The notes beneath the pieces are model-generated. The model searched no databases and was not told the DNA's origin. It was given only the letters and a program-made list of their open reading frames with translations. Position numbers and translations under genes: made by a program. Below, piece after piece: positions 1 through 7,503 of a DNA stretch of 16,678 nt. This DNA is from DATAXV01 sp036272915 (GTDB lineage: Bacteria; Chloroflexota; Dormibacteria; Dormibacterales; Dormibacteraceae), in contig DATAXV010000187.1 of the NCBI GenBank assembly GCA_036272915.1, positions 1 through 16,678 of the forward strand, given 5' to 3'. Each line of letters opens with the position of its first letter. Position 1 is the stretch's first letter.

Positions 1-714
1 CAGGGTGCCGGGCCCGGCACCGCCGATCTCCCAGACGCCGATGGGCAGGGGGCCGGCCAGGTCGGTGAGGGTGTCGAGCCGGAACGAATTCCGCACGAAG
101 CTGGTGCAGTAGTAGTCGACCGCGTAACCGTCGAGGTTGGAGCGGCCGGGGTCGTAGGCCCGCCACCCGTCCGGGCCCTTGGATCCTGGAGCGTCGAACA
201 CGAGCGGGTAGTACTGGCGGATGGAGGGGCCGTAGTACCTGACGTAGGCGTGGTACGCGTCGGCGCTCATGTCCTTCGGTCCGACCTCCTGCCACAGGCA
301 GACCTGGGCCCGAAGCCCCCGGCCGTGGAAGCCCTTGAGCAGCGCGACCATCGCGTCCCGGTCTGTACGCGAGGGGGTGATCGCCGGCTTGACGCTGATC
401 AGCGCCTGGATGCCCATGTCGATCATGGTCTGGACGGCGTTCTCGTTGCTGGTGCCGAACTGCCCGAGCTGGTAGTAGATCTTCCAGCACCGCAGATGGG
501 TCCCGGTCGTTCGATTCCACATCTCGACCGCCTGCGAATAGGTGGTGCCGGAAGTGAAGGCCTGCAGGTTGAGGGTCCCGCCGACGCGCGCCGTGCGCGC
601 CGAGCTGGTGGCCGGCGGCGTCGCGGCCAGCACGGGGATCCGGGTGAGCAGCGCTCCGGCGAGGCCCGCGACCGCCCCGCCGAGCACCGCCCGCCTGCTC
701 AGTTCGCCGTTCAT
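1..714 (-). CDS. Tat-exported glycosidase-like protein, 3' end missing
   Basis: This reading frame stays open from an ATG at 714 to the left edge: 238 codons with no stop, so the C-terminus lies outside the window. The N-terminus reads MNGELSRRAVLGG followed by a hydrophobic alanine/leucine stretch and an Ala-rich cleavage region, which is a twin-arginine signal peptide; the mature protein should be exported folded. The rest alternates beta-like segments and helices, with aromatic-rich stretches (CWKIYYQLG, VRYYGPSIRQYYP) and charged strand ends (CLWQEVGP, YAVDYYC, GVWEIGG). This resembles the TIM-barrel glycoside hydrolases, such as the GH26/endoglucanase-like set. That family assignment is inference; I could not fix catalytic acids. 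An AGAGGA Shine-Dalgarno lies 8 nt upstream (723-728) and supports the start. Confidence 0.7.
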   Translation of the reverse strand, partial: MNGELSRRAVLGGAVAGLAGALLTRIPVLAATPPATSSARTARVGGTLNLQAFTSGTTYSQAVEMWNRTTGTHLRCWKIYYQLGQFGTSNENAVQTMIDMGIQALISVKPAITPSRTDRDAMVALLKGFHGRGLRAQVCLWQEVGPKDMSADAYHAYVRYYGPSIRQYYPLVFDAPGSKGPDGWRAYDPGRSNLDGYAVDYYCTSFVRNSFRLDTLTDLAGPLPIGVWEIGGAGPGTL

Positions 715-1051
715 TCGTCAAGATCCTCTCGCGCAGTTCGCGACATAGGCAGCAGGGTCCCGATCCCTCGACCGGGTGGCGCGCCACCGCATCTGTGATT
801 CGGACGGTTCCGGATAGGTTTCAACCGCCGGATTCAGCGAACCGCACGGGCGTAATGACGTTGTGACGGAAAGATCAACAGACTGTGCGGCGCCCTCGGC
901 CGGTGCAGGGATTTGGCCGGAAGATCCCCGCCCAGGTGCTCTCCTCGGTAGGTGGGCACTTCGTCTTCGTCGGGAGGTTGGCGCAGCCTCCGATTCTCCG
1001 GACATCCGCTGACCGTACTGGACTAAAGCATGCGTCTGTTAGCCTTCGCCG
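715..1051. other. Intergenic region between divergent genes
   Basis: This is 337 bases between the Tat-exported protein gene (minus) and the HD-domain gene (plus), so it must carry promoters for both. Apart from the Shine-Dalgarno of the left gene at 723-728, I see no confident -35/-10 pair, hairpin or repeat. A 95-codon minus-strand ORF (718-1005) crosses it, but its arginine/serine-rich product looks like noise. The shift from very high GC to a more mixed composition occurs near 1020. Confidence 0.5.
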
Positions 1052-1564
1052 TTGATCGTGGGGACGCTAGGCGACGTTGAGGACTGGGCAGGTGGCTTGG
1101 CACGGGCGCTCGGGGAGGATCTCGACCGAGCCGACCGTAGACTTCTTGTTGCGAGCGCCTACCTGCACGACGTCGGGTACGCTCCACAAGCTCGACGTAC
1201 AGGATTCCACCCCCTTGATGGTGGTGTCTTCCTCAGGAGTCTCGGGCGTGATCGTATCGCTGGCCTCGTTGCCAATCACTCCGGTGCAATCGTGGAGGCC
1301 GGTGTGCGGGGATTAAGCGAACCGTTGAGCGACTTCCCGGATGAGAACACTGACGTTCGCGATATGCTCTGGTACTGCGATCTGACCACGGGGCCAACCG
1401 GCGCGAGTATGACGCTTTCGGGTCGTCTTGAGGATGTTTCCAAGCGCTACGGCAACGATCATGTCGTGACTCATTCGCTGACGAGTGCATCCCCCATGCT
1501 TGCGGACGTGATCAGTCGAGTTGAGAGGCGACCCATGGCAAGGGGAGCTGATCTCACCAGTTAG
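1052..1564 (+). CDS. HD-domain protein, N-terminally short
   Basis: The 170-residue product belongs to a small HD-superfamily phosphohydrolase group. Visible features are AYLHDVGYAP with the HD pair at 39-40, GFHPLDGG with His53, NHSGA with His76, and the closing Asp110 in CDLTTGP, all in the order expected for metal-binding HD proteins. The natural substrate is not predictable. The start is a TTG at 1052 (GTG at 1058 is the alternative); an in-frame stop at 1040 blocks any longer form. In related proteins a His (in an HVQ-like motif) about 30 residues before the HD pair begins the metal site. Here the equivalent position appears to be Asp (GDVEDWA), so the first ligand may be lost or the 5' end may be degraded. 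Gene order gives no clear partner: the neighbours are an exported protein and a membrane protein on the opposite strand. Confidence 0.75.
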   Translation: MIVGTLGDVEDWAGGLARALGEDLDRADRRLLVASAYLHDVGYAPQARRTGFHPLDGGVFLRSLGRDRIAGLVANHSGAIVEAGVRGLSEPLSDFPDENTDVRDMLWYCDLTTGPTGASMTLSGRLEDVSKRYGNDHVVTHSLTSASPMLADVISRVERRPMARGADLTS

Positions 1565-1697
1565 GACGCTGTTGATAAAGGCGGCGTGACGACCGCGTCG
1601 GCGGGGGGGAAACGTCAGACGTTGATAGGTCTGGGAGGACATCGTCAGAGATCAGTGTCGATGTGCGGACGCTATCACACACCTCCTAGTTGCCAAG

Positions 1698-2081
1698 TTA
1701 ATTTACGTGAAGATTCTTAGTTGGCGAGCTGTGCGCGCGCCGCTGGACGTGCCGGCGAGCCAGGTAAAGGGTGATCGTGACCAGCACTCCCTGGAGGAGC
1801 ATGACCGCGCTGAAGGCGACCCAAAGCGCTCGGTCGGCATCGAGGAGGGCCCCCAGAACACCGAACGCAGCATCGGTGCCAAGGGCAATGGGCAAGATCC
1901 AGCGTTGGTCGGTGCGGACGCCCCAGGAAGGTACTGACCAACTTGGCTCCCGGTCTCGGATGATCCAAGTTGCCGTGACGATTACTGCGCAAGCCCCGGC
2001 GGCGTCGACCGCCAGAGCTGTCCAGAAGCCGATGGTCACGTCAAGATCAAGAATAGGCTTCAGAGTTCGTGAGTACTCCAA
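1698..2081 (-). CDS. Small integral membrane protein, unknown function
   Basis: The 127-residue product contains three hydrophobic stretches, at roughly residues 16-41, 62-80 and 84-108, separated by short charged loops (RDREPSW, RTDQRW, DADRA). It ends in a basic tail (ARRHVQRRAH), consistent with a three-helix inner-membrane protein with a cytoplasmic C-terminus by the positive-inside rule. I do not recognise the family. The start is uncertain: TTG at 2081 or CTG at 2087 are available before an in-frame stop at 2112-2114, and neither has a good Shine-Dalgarno. The gene sits alone in the lower-GC stretch, and about 130 bases with nothing recognisable separate it from the HD gene, which converges on it. 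Confidence 0.5.
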   Translation of the reverse strand: MEYSRTLKPILDLDVTIGFWTALAVDAAGACAVIVTATWIIRDREPSWSVPSWGVRTDQRWILPIALGTDAAFGVLGALLDADRALWVAFSAVMLLQGVLVTITLYLARRHVQRRAHSSPTKNLHVN

Positions 2082-2301
2082 CGTCAGCCGTGGTGCCGTT
2101 CGGTCCGGAGCCTAGTTGACCGGTGTCCACGACTGTCTGGCCGGTGATGCGGAAAGCTGAGATGAATTCGACGAACTGCTCGATTAATCCATCTCGTGTT
2201 GCAGTGGGATGGGTCAGAGTGGTGAGTCCGTGACCCCGTTGTGACACCGACCGGGCCGGTCGGCGAATCCGCCTGGGGGCAGACGGCGGGTAGGCGATAC
2301 G

Positions 2302-2466
2302 ATGCAGCCGATGCTCGGCGGGCTTCCCGGTATCAGGCTGCGGATTGAGGGCGACCTGTTCGGCCCGCAGGTGTCTGGCCAGGAGGTCATTAAGTGGTGG
2401 GTTGGTCTTCAGACATTGGACCGTTCCTCGCCGAGCTGCGCGCGGGAGGTGGATACTCCAGGGTGA
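2302..2466 (+). CDS. Possible 54-residue ORF overlapping the TPR gene
   Basis: A short frame begins at ATG 2302 (second ATG at 2311) and encodes a plausible strand-helix start: PGIRLRIEGDLFGPQVSG, then QEVIKWWVGLQTLD. Its stop TGA (2464-2466) overlaps a GTG at 2463 as a GTGA quartet, and that GTG is a good start for the following TPR protein, so translational coupling is possible. No family is recognised, and the C-terminal residues (SSPSCAREVDTPG) look less convincing, so this could instead be the first part of a longer gene whose frame is broken. Its standing as a gene rests only on the overlap and the amphipathic pattern. Confidence 0.3.
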   Translation: MQPMLGGLPGIRLRIEGDLFGPQVSGQEVIKWWVGLQTLDRSSPSCAREVDTPG

Positions 2467-2806
2467 AGAGACTCGCCGCGTGGGCTCGTAGGAGATCTGC
2501 AGGTGGCGCTTTCCATGCCGCCATGAGGCTCGGCGAGAAAGGCGAATGGGGGAAAGCGCTGAGGCCTTCGATTATGCGCGGGTCACTTTTCAAAGTGAAT
2601 ACGGTCGAGAACATAGCTGGACAAGGCAGGCCATGGCTAACTATGCGATGTCTCTCATCATGATCGGGCGCGTAGATGAATGCCTCAGCCTTTATGAGAA
2701 GGTGCTGGACGTGACGCGCAAGGCTGACCCTGAAGGACAGTATGTCCATATCTTGGAGGAGAAGTTGGAGTGGGCGCGAGCATTCAGGGAAAGCCGGGAA
2801 GACTAG
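2463..2806 (+). pseudogene. TPR-repeat protein with a single-base frameshift
   Basis: Two frames together encode about 115 residues with two tetratricopeptide units, a helix-turn-helix scaffold for protein-protein contact. The first frame starts at GTG 2463 (MKRLAAWARR) and carries MRLGEKGEWGKAL. The second frame supplies EAFDYARVTF and then a full repeat, MANYAMSLIMIGRVDECLSL followed by YEKVL, ending at 2806. Adding one G, either to the five-G run at 2548-2552 or just after the GCGCTG near 2561, joins them with the TPR spacing G-x-W/Y-x-x-A-L-x-A-F/Y preserved. The reading frame is therefore broken by one missing base, through mutation or a sequencing indel. The downstream half alone could start at ATG 2546. 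No enzymatic domain is fused, and the partner is unknown; the PH-like gene follows after 73 bases. Confidence 0.6.
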
Positions 2807-2879
2807 CGTGCCTGGAAGGTGGAGGTGTTCGGAGGGGACCGCTTTCCAAGTTCACGGGGGCGATTCGAGTTTAGAGGGG

Positions 2880-3239
2880 ATGGCTCCGGTTTCCCGTCAC
2901 GGACGATTCGTTGGAGGCTTGCGCTCGGACAATGCCATCGCCTCTGGGCCCCTCGCGGAGATGTTGGTCGTGTCGGAAGGGATGACTGTACGGTTGCGCT
3001 GGCGTGTATTGAGGGCGGTGTTCTCGAGTTGGTTCCCAACCATGTTCATCCCTTGGGACCGACTCACTCGGCCTGAATTGGTCCGAGGAATTGCCCCCGG
3101 GAGCCGAGGGATCCGAATCCGAGCATCCGACGGGAACGAGCTGACTTTCTGGTGTTATCCGCGAACCGCGGAAAGGATTGTCGACGTATTCAACAGTCGC
3201 GGCATCAAGACTGTTGTCGATGGCACTGTGATGTGGTAG
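2880..3239 (+). CDS. Small PH-like-fold protein, unknown function
   Basis: The proposed product is 119 residues starting at ATG 2880. The frame is open further upstream, but that part reads through the end of the TPR gene and looks non-coding. The pattern is strand-rich with one terminal helix: residues 24-41 (PLAEMLVVSEGMTVRLRW), FIPWDRL at 57-63, GIRIRASDGNELTFW at 77-91, then a helix AERIVDVFNSRGI at 97-109. The signature of an IPW-x-x-L strand, a pair of strands around a DG turn, and a C-terminal helix ending in G-I resembles the small bacterial PH-like families, which often bind membranes or act as adaptors. That comparison is inference from pattern. A purine-rich AGAGGGG directly abuts the ATG, which is closer than usual for a ribosome binding site. 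Confidence 0.55.
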   Translation: MAPVSRHGRFVGGLRSDNAIASGPLAEMLVVSEGMTVRLRWRVLRAVFSSWFPTMFIPWDRLTRPELVRGIAPGSRGIRIRASDGNELTFWCYPRTAERIVDVFNSRGIKTVVDGTVMW

Positions 3240-3523
3240 CGAGAGGCATGACCTTTCGCGCAACAGAGCTGTCGGGTACTTCTTATGCGCTTATTCATAG
3301 CGGTTTACGAGTTGTTGCAGGCGGTGCGGTCGGCGTTTGTGGATCGGATGCGCAGGTTGAGCCGCCGTGGTCTGCCTGCTATCTCAGCGTGCTGTGTGAG
3401 GGTTCGTGCGGTCGTGAATGGCACACGAAGGGCACATGGACGAGCTCCCGCCTCCGGCGTCCAGATCCGCGTCGGGCGGGGCTGTCACCCGCCTGGGGTG
3501 AGCGGCGTTGCTAACCTGGCGCG

Positions 3524-4420
3524 ATGACACCGGACCCGGCCCCGCCACTACCCTCGAGTCTTCGCAGCGCCGTCGTCGGGCGACTGCCTAATGCTGACGT
3601 TGGGAGTGCATCGCGGCTGGGGGAAGGGATCTCAACGTGGGCGTATCGCGTCGAAGATCCGTCGGGCCCATGGGTCGTTCGAGTGTCCAATGGCTACCCA
3701 GAGCCCTGGAGGTGGCACGGCGGGCGGGGCCATGAGGTTCCGTTACTGCGAGCGTTGGCAAGCCGAGGACTGCCGGTTCCGAAGGATGCTGACGCGATTC
3801 CCGCGGATGACGGGCTTCCGGTGGCAATCGTAGAGAGGATGGTCGCTGGCGAACCTGTCACGGTGCCTCTCAGAGGCACACGGCGAGATCGCCTGGCGCG
3901 ACAGCTCGCGAGCTTCTTAACGGACCTTCACGCGTTCCCGGTTTTAGAGGCGTGTTCCTACGGCGTTGTGAGCGCACCCGTCGCAGTGGAAGCCCGTCGC
4001 AATCTCGACCTCGCAAGGCCTTACCTGACCGAAAGCGTTCTGCAGTGGCTTGATCGCGAGATCGGCGCTCTTGAGCGACAAGACCTGCACCAGGCGGTCG
4101 TTCACAGAGATATCCGAGCGCAGCACTTGTACGTGAACAGCGTAGGAGATTTGGTCGGCGTGATCGACTTCGGGGAGGCCACGGTAGACGACCCCGCACT
4201 CGACTTCGCCAAAATCGCAAATGACTTCGGAGACCGCTTCCTTCGTCTTCTGCTGACGTTCTACTCCGGGCGGAGTGACGACGGTCTGCCGGCTAGGGCG
4301 CAGCTCTATCGGCGTCTCGACACCCTCTGGGAGGTGGCTGAAGATGCTTGGGGTGACCGTCGGTCAGCTGTGCGCCGCCTCAGGTCCCTCGCAGCTGTGG
4401 CGAGAAGATCCACCGCGTGA
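3524..4420 (+). CDS. Aminoglycoside/macrolide phosphotransferase-like kinase
   Basis: The 298-residue product has the APH (protein-kinase-like) fold. RLGEGISTWAYRV (31-43) is the glycine-rich loop and VVRVS (51-55) the strand that normally holds the ATP-anchoring Lys, here Arg. IVERMVAGEP (102-111) is the hinge, VVHRDIRAQHLYV (192-204) the catalytic loop, and GVIDFGEATVDDPALDFA (212-229) the metal-binding loop with Asp215. The catalytic Asp196 is intact. The loop ends in His201 rather than the usual Asn, as I recall for macrolide 2'-phosphotransferases, and GEATVDDPALDFA also resembles that branch. The enzyme would transfer phosphate from ATP or GTP to a small hydroxylated molecule in the cytoplasm. 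The true substrate cannot be read from sequence, and resistance is only one possibility. The start is ATG 3524. The preceding 284 bases (3240-3523) hold nothing I recognise. Confidence 0.85.
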   Translation: MTPDPAPPLPSSLRSAVVGRLPNADVGSASRLGEGISTWAYRVEDPSGPWVVRVSNGYPEPWRWHGGRGHEVPLLRALASRGLPVPKDADAIPADDGLPVAIVERMVAGEPVTVPLRGTRRDRLARQLASFLTDLHAFPVLEACSYGVVSAPVAVEARRNLDLARPYLTESVLQWLDREIGALERQDLHQAVVHRDIRAQHLYVNSVGDLVGVIDFGEATVDDPALDFAKIANDFGDRFLRLLLTFYSGRSDDGLPARAQLYRRLDTLWEVAEDAWGDRRSAVRRLRSLAAVARRSTA

Positions 4421-4741
4421 ACAGCCGGCCACACCCATTAGGAAAAGCTGGCTAGCTCGTGCCGCGCCGGAGGGCTCGCCTGTTCGAACGAATGGCAGGT
4501 GTCGCCCCGTGAGGTGCCATGCAGGGTGGTCTGCCCGGCGCGTACAACATGTAGACGGCGGAGCTATTTGGGTTAATACGCGCGCCGGTGATGGCACCGC
4601 TCAGTGAGGATCGCAAGGGGGATCGAGATCAACCTGGCAGTCGTCATCACCGGCAAGTCAACCATGGTTGTCCGGCAGTTGACCGGTTGAGTTCCCTGGG
4701 CCGGGCGACTCTGCCGATGATGCGTGCGACGCCTGGGGTGG
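4421..4741. other. Gene-free region beside tRNA-Gly
   Basis: These 321 bases lie between the end of the phosphotransferase gene and the 3' end of tRNA-Gly. I see no convincing coding frame, RNA fold or long repeat. This is the side on which an element inserted at the tRNA 3' end would lie. I looked for a second copy of the tRNA 3' sequence here and around 1000-1050 and saw none. Confidence 0.5.
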
Positions 4742-4815
4742 TGGAGCGGGTGACGGGAATCGAACCCGTGTAAACAGCTTGGAAGGCTGCCGCACTGCCA
4801 TTGTGCTACACCCGC
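4742..4815 (-). tRNA. tRNA-Gly (anticodon TCC)
   Basis: Read on the minus strand from 4815, the sequence folds as a cloverleaf. The acceptor strands are GCGGGTG and CACCCGC. The anticodon stem-loop is GCAGC-CTTCCAA-GCTGT with anticodon TCC. The T arm is ACGGG-TTCGATT-CCCGT. The 3' CCA is encoded (4744-4742). The body without CCA is 71 nt, typical for tRNA-Gly. Confidence 0.95.
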
Positions 4816-5016
4816 GCGTCGCGAGGCTCCTGATGGTAGCAGGGCCTATGAGGTCCCCGGCCCGAGAGCGCCGCGGTCCACCGGTGCACACCCCCCCTTC
4901 AAACGCGGCCGTGCCGAGCCGGCCGGAGCGCAATCGAGTTGGAACATGGCGTCCTCTGGGTCCGTTAGAGCTACCGGGGGTATTTTGCTTCGCCTCCCGT
5001 CCGCCCGGTTTCCCAT

Positions 5017-5024
5017 GGAGGTGA
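5017..5024 (+). promoter_or_regulatory. Shine-Dalgarno GGAGGTGA deciding a CTG start
   Basis: GGAGGTGA is a near-perfect complement to the 16S rRNA 3' end. Ten bases separate the GGAGG core from a CTG at 5032 that is in frame with the efflux transporter. ATGs at 5015 and 5024 lie in another frame and stop after about 10 codons. No ATG, GTG or TTG in the transporter frame occurs between the upstream stop (4966-4968) and GTG 5083. Confidence 0.6.
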
Positions 5025-5031
5025 TGAAGCT

Positions 5032-6510
5032 CTGCCAGCCGCGCCCCGCTTAAGTCCCAAGGTCATCGTCAGCATCGTTTTCGTGTCCTCGCTCTTCATG
5101 AATCTGATGGACTCGACCATCGTCAACGTGGCGCTGCCCACCCTCGGACGTCAGTTCCACGTCGCCGCCGTCGACATCGAAGCCGTCGTCGTCGGCTACC
5201 TCGTAAGCGTGGCGATCTTCATCCCGGTCTCCGGCTGGCTCGGCGATCGATGGGGGACCAAGACGGTCTTCCTCCTCTCCCTTGCGATCTTCACCGGTGC
5301 ATCCGCCCTCTGCGGCACCGCGCAGTCACTCGGCGAGCTGACCGCCTACCGCGTGTTGCAGGGAATCGGCGGCGGCATGATGACCCCGATCGGTACGGCG
5401 ATGCTGTTCCGAGTCTTCAAGCCCTATGAGCGGATCCGGGCCTCGCGCATCCTCACCATCCCGACGATCCTGGCGCCTGCATCGGGTCCCGTCCTCGGTG
5501 GCCTGCTGGTCGACAGCCTGTCCTGGCGATGGGTGTTCTACGTCAACGTCCCGATCGGTGTGCTCGCCCTTCTCTTCGGGCTCCTCTTCCTCCGTGATGA
5601 CCGCGAGCAGAGCGCCGGCCGTATCGATATCCCGGGCTTCGTCTTCTCCGCGTTCGGGTTCGCGCTGATGATGTTCGCGCTGTCTGAGGCGCCGATGCTG
5701 GGCTGGACGTCGCCCCTGGTTCTGTCCACGCTCGCCATCGGTCTGATCGGCGTCGTCGCCCTGATCGTGACCGAGCTGCGGGTCAGGCACCCGATGCTCC
5801 ACCTGCACCTTCTGTCCGAGCGCCTCTATAGATCCGCCAGCTCGGTGATCATGTTCCAGTCGGCGGCGTTCATGGGCATGCTCTTCGTGATCCCGCTGCT
5901 GATCCAGGACGGCCACCATCTCTCCGCCCTCGTCTCGGGTTCGATCGTGTTCCCCGAGGCCATCGGCGTGATGGTCGGCAGCCAGGTCGTGTCCCGCGTC
6001 TATCCGCGCGTCGGTCCGAGGAGGCTCCTCATCGGCGGGCAGATCGGGGTCGCGTTCTTCATGGCCGTGCTCGCGGTGTTCAGCGGCGGCGATGGCTTCT
6101 GGCTGCTGAGAGGAATCCTCTTCTTCGCCGGGTTCTCCAACTCCTTCGTCTTCCAGACCGCGCAGACGCTTGCCTTCGCCGTCGCCTCGCAGACGACCAC
6201 CACCAGCCGGATCTCCGCCCTCTACAACACCCAGCGCCAGATGGGTGCGGCCCTCGGGGTGGGCGTGCTCAGCTCGATCATCGCGCTGGTCGGGCCGACA
6301 CGGCTGCTGGCCGGTGGGGCCTTGGTCGCGAACCTGCCCTCCTACCAGTGGGCCTTCGCCCTCGCCGCGGCTCTGACCTCCGTCGGGGCCGTCATCGCCC
6401 TGACCGTGCACGACCGTGACGCGATCTCGACGATGAGGCCGCCCGAGCTCGATGAGAAGGAGCTGAGCGAGGCGGGCGTGCAGACCATGCCGGAGGCCGC
6501 CGCCTCCTGA
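5032..6510 (+). CDS. DHA2-family MFS drug:proton antiporter
   Basis: With the CTG start the product is 492 residues, matching the usual 14-helix DHA2 size. This proton-driven exporter extrudes drugs or other amphipathic compounds across the inner membrane. Family marks are the first-helix DSTIVNVALPTLG, motif A GWLGDRWGTKTVF, motif B around YRVLQGIGGGMMTPIG, and motif C GPVLGGLLVDSLSWRW. GTG 5083 would remove the first half of helix 1 (PKVIVSIVFV), so 5032 is preferred; numbering from 5032 adds 17 residues. The C-terminal tail (DEKELSEAGV) is acidic and cytoplasmic. No TetR or MarR regulator lies next to it, which is less common for this family. It is flanked by tRNA-Gly (minus) upstream and a convergent MBL gene downstream, with a hairpin between. 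Confidence 0.9.
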   Translation: MPAAPRLSPKVIVSIVFVSSLFMNLMDSTIVNVALPTLGRQFHVAAVDIEAVVVGYLVSVAIFIPVSGWLGDRWGTKTVFLLSLAIFTGASALCGTAQSLGELTAYRVLQGIGGGMMTPIGTAMLFRVFKPYERIRASRILTIPTILAPASGPVLGGLLVDSLSWRWVFYVNVPIGVLALLFGLLFLRDDREQSAGRIDIPGFVFSAFGFALMMFALSEAPMLGWTSPLVLSTLAIGLIGVVALIVTELRVRHPMLHLHLLSERLYRSASSVIMFQSAAFMGMLFVIPLLIQDGHHLSALVSGSIVFPEAIGVMVGSQVVSRVYPRVGPRRLLIGGQIGVAFFMAVLAVFSGGDGFWLLRGILFFAGFSNSFVFQTAQTLAFAVASQTTTTSRISALYNTQRQMGAALGVGVLSSIIALVGPTRLLAGGALVANLPSYQWAFALAAALTSVGAVIALTVHDRDAISTMRPPELDEKELSEAGVQTMPEAAAS

Positions 6511-6519
6511 CCGTCGCGT

Positions 6520-6550
6520 CCCGATCCGCCGTCGCCGGCGGCGGATCGGG
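6520..6550. terminator. Hairpin between convergent genes
   Basis: CCCGATCCGCC (6520-6530) and GGCGGATCGGG (6540-6550) form a perfect 11-bp stem around a 9-base loop that can pair further. It begins 10 bases after the transporter stop and ends 6 bases before the MBL stop, so it can serve both strands. There is no T-tract, as is common in high-GC genomes. Confidence 0.7.
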
Positions 6551-6556
6551 GCCCGG

Positions 6557-7231
6557 TCAGCAGGCCGGTTCGAGCACCCAGGTCTCGGTCGCCGGTGGCA
6601 GCGCCGCCGGATCGACGTCGACCGTCGGCGAACCCACCCGGCGCACGGTCTCGCCCTCGTGCCGCCCCAGGAACACGTCCACGGGGAGGGCCCTGAGCTT
6701 CAGCTGCGGGACCTTGAAGTGCATGGGGATGACGACATGGGGCCGGATCTCGGCCAGCGCCCGGTCGAGGTCCTCGAGCTCGATCGTGGGCGGTCCGCCG
6801 ACCAGCGTCAGCATCACGTCGACCTGATCCCGAAGGGCGTCCAGGTGGGTCTGCTCGAAGGCGTTGCCGAGGTCGCCCAGGTGGAGGATCCGGACACCGC
6901 CGAGCGTGAAGCGGTACATGGCGTTGTCCAGCGGCGCGCTCTTGTGGATGAGGCTCTCCTGGGTGGGGAAGGTCTCGAACTCGACGCCGCGGAAGGTCCG
7001 GGGTCCCTTCCCGGCCAGGTCGATGGCCTCGACCAGCTCGGGCGAGCCGGGGATCATCGCCGCGTTGCAGTGGAAGGCGTCGACCGGCGAGCTCCGGACG
7101 ACGATGTCGGCGGGCTGGCTCACCGGCCGGAAGCCTGAGGTCTCCGGCGTGTAGGGGTCGGTGACGACGGACACGCCGTCCGCCTCCAGCCGGAAGCACG
7201 CGTGCCCGTACCAGGTGACGCTGACGGTCAT
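6557..7231 (-). CDS. MBL-fold protein with degenerate metal motif
   Basis: The 224-residue product has the metallo-beta-lactamase fold of the UPF0173/YtnP-like hydrolase group: VTWYGHACFRLE (5-16) with His10, VVTDPY at 22-27, ILHLGDLGN (115-123) with His117 and Asp120, and VVIPMHF (166-172) with His171. The core HxHxDH motif should follow ADIVV, but the sequence reads RSSPVDAFHCNA (46-57), keeping only the last His (His54). Two or three of the normal metal ligands are therefore absent, and one-metal or non-hydrolytic function is possible. A GGAGGG Shine-Dalgarno precedes the ATG at 7231 by about 6 bases. It converges on the transporter and diverges from the YbjQ gene. The substrate is unknown. 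Confidence 0.8.
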   Translation of the reverse strand: MTVSVTWYGHACFRLEADGVSVVTDPYTPETSGFRPVSQPADIVVRSSPVDAFHCNAAMIPGSPELVEAIDLAGKGPRTFRGVEFETFPTQESLIHKSAPLDNAMYRFTLGGVRILHLGDLGNAFEQTHLDALRDQVDVMLTLVGGPPTIELEDLDRALAEIRPHVVIPMHFKVPQLKLRALPVDVFLGRHEGETVRRVGSPTVDVDPAALPPATETWVLEPAC

Positions 7232-7503
7232 GGACGTCCCTCCATTGCAGAGCTGGACCAGCGGTGGATACCGGCGCGACGGCCGGCTGGACCCGAGGAT
7301 CCGGCCGGAGTCCCTCCGCTCATTGTCGCACCGCCTCCCAGAGGACCCGCCCTGGGACAGAGGGGCCGCCGACGCTGTCCGGAGGGCCTGGCGTGATGCA
7401 TGATCACATCGATGTCGGAACCGGCATCGCCACGACCACCGGCACCGAGCCCGCAGGGCGTGATGTCGCGGCCGCGGCCGGAGTCGTGTGAAAGGAGCCG
7501 AAG

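Noticed and set aside
2220..2246. Minus-strand TGTCACA as a second ECF41 promoter
   Set aside because: The 16-base spacer is not followed by CGTC, and the site does not precede a convincing gene.
2047..2247. A 66-codon minus-strand ORF upstream of the small membrane protein
   Set aside because: It starts at GTG with no Shine-Dalgarno, has no recognisable fold, and overlaps the membrane protein start.
3285..3527. An 80-codon plus-strand ORF before the phosphotransferase
   Set aside because: Arg/Ala-rich, overlapping the start of the next gene, with no supporting motif.
1020..4741. Integrative element with att sites at tRNA-Gly
   Set aside because: No integrase gene and no second copy of the tRNA 3' sequence were found within the window; kept only as a composition-based suspicion.
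5326..6411. A 361-codon minus-strand frame
   Set aside because: It is antisense to the transporter. Its product is rich in Arg, Asp, Gly, His and Gln without domains, the usual artefact opposite a high-GC membrane gene.
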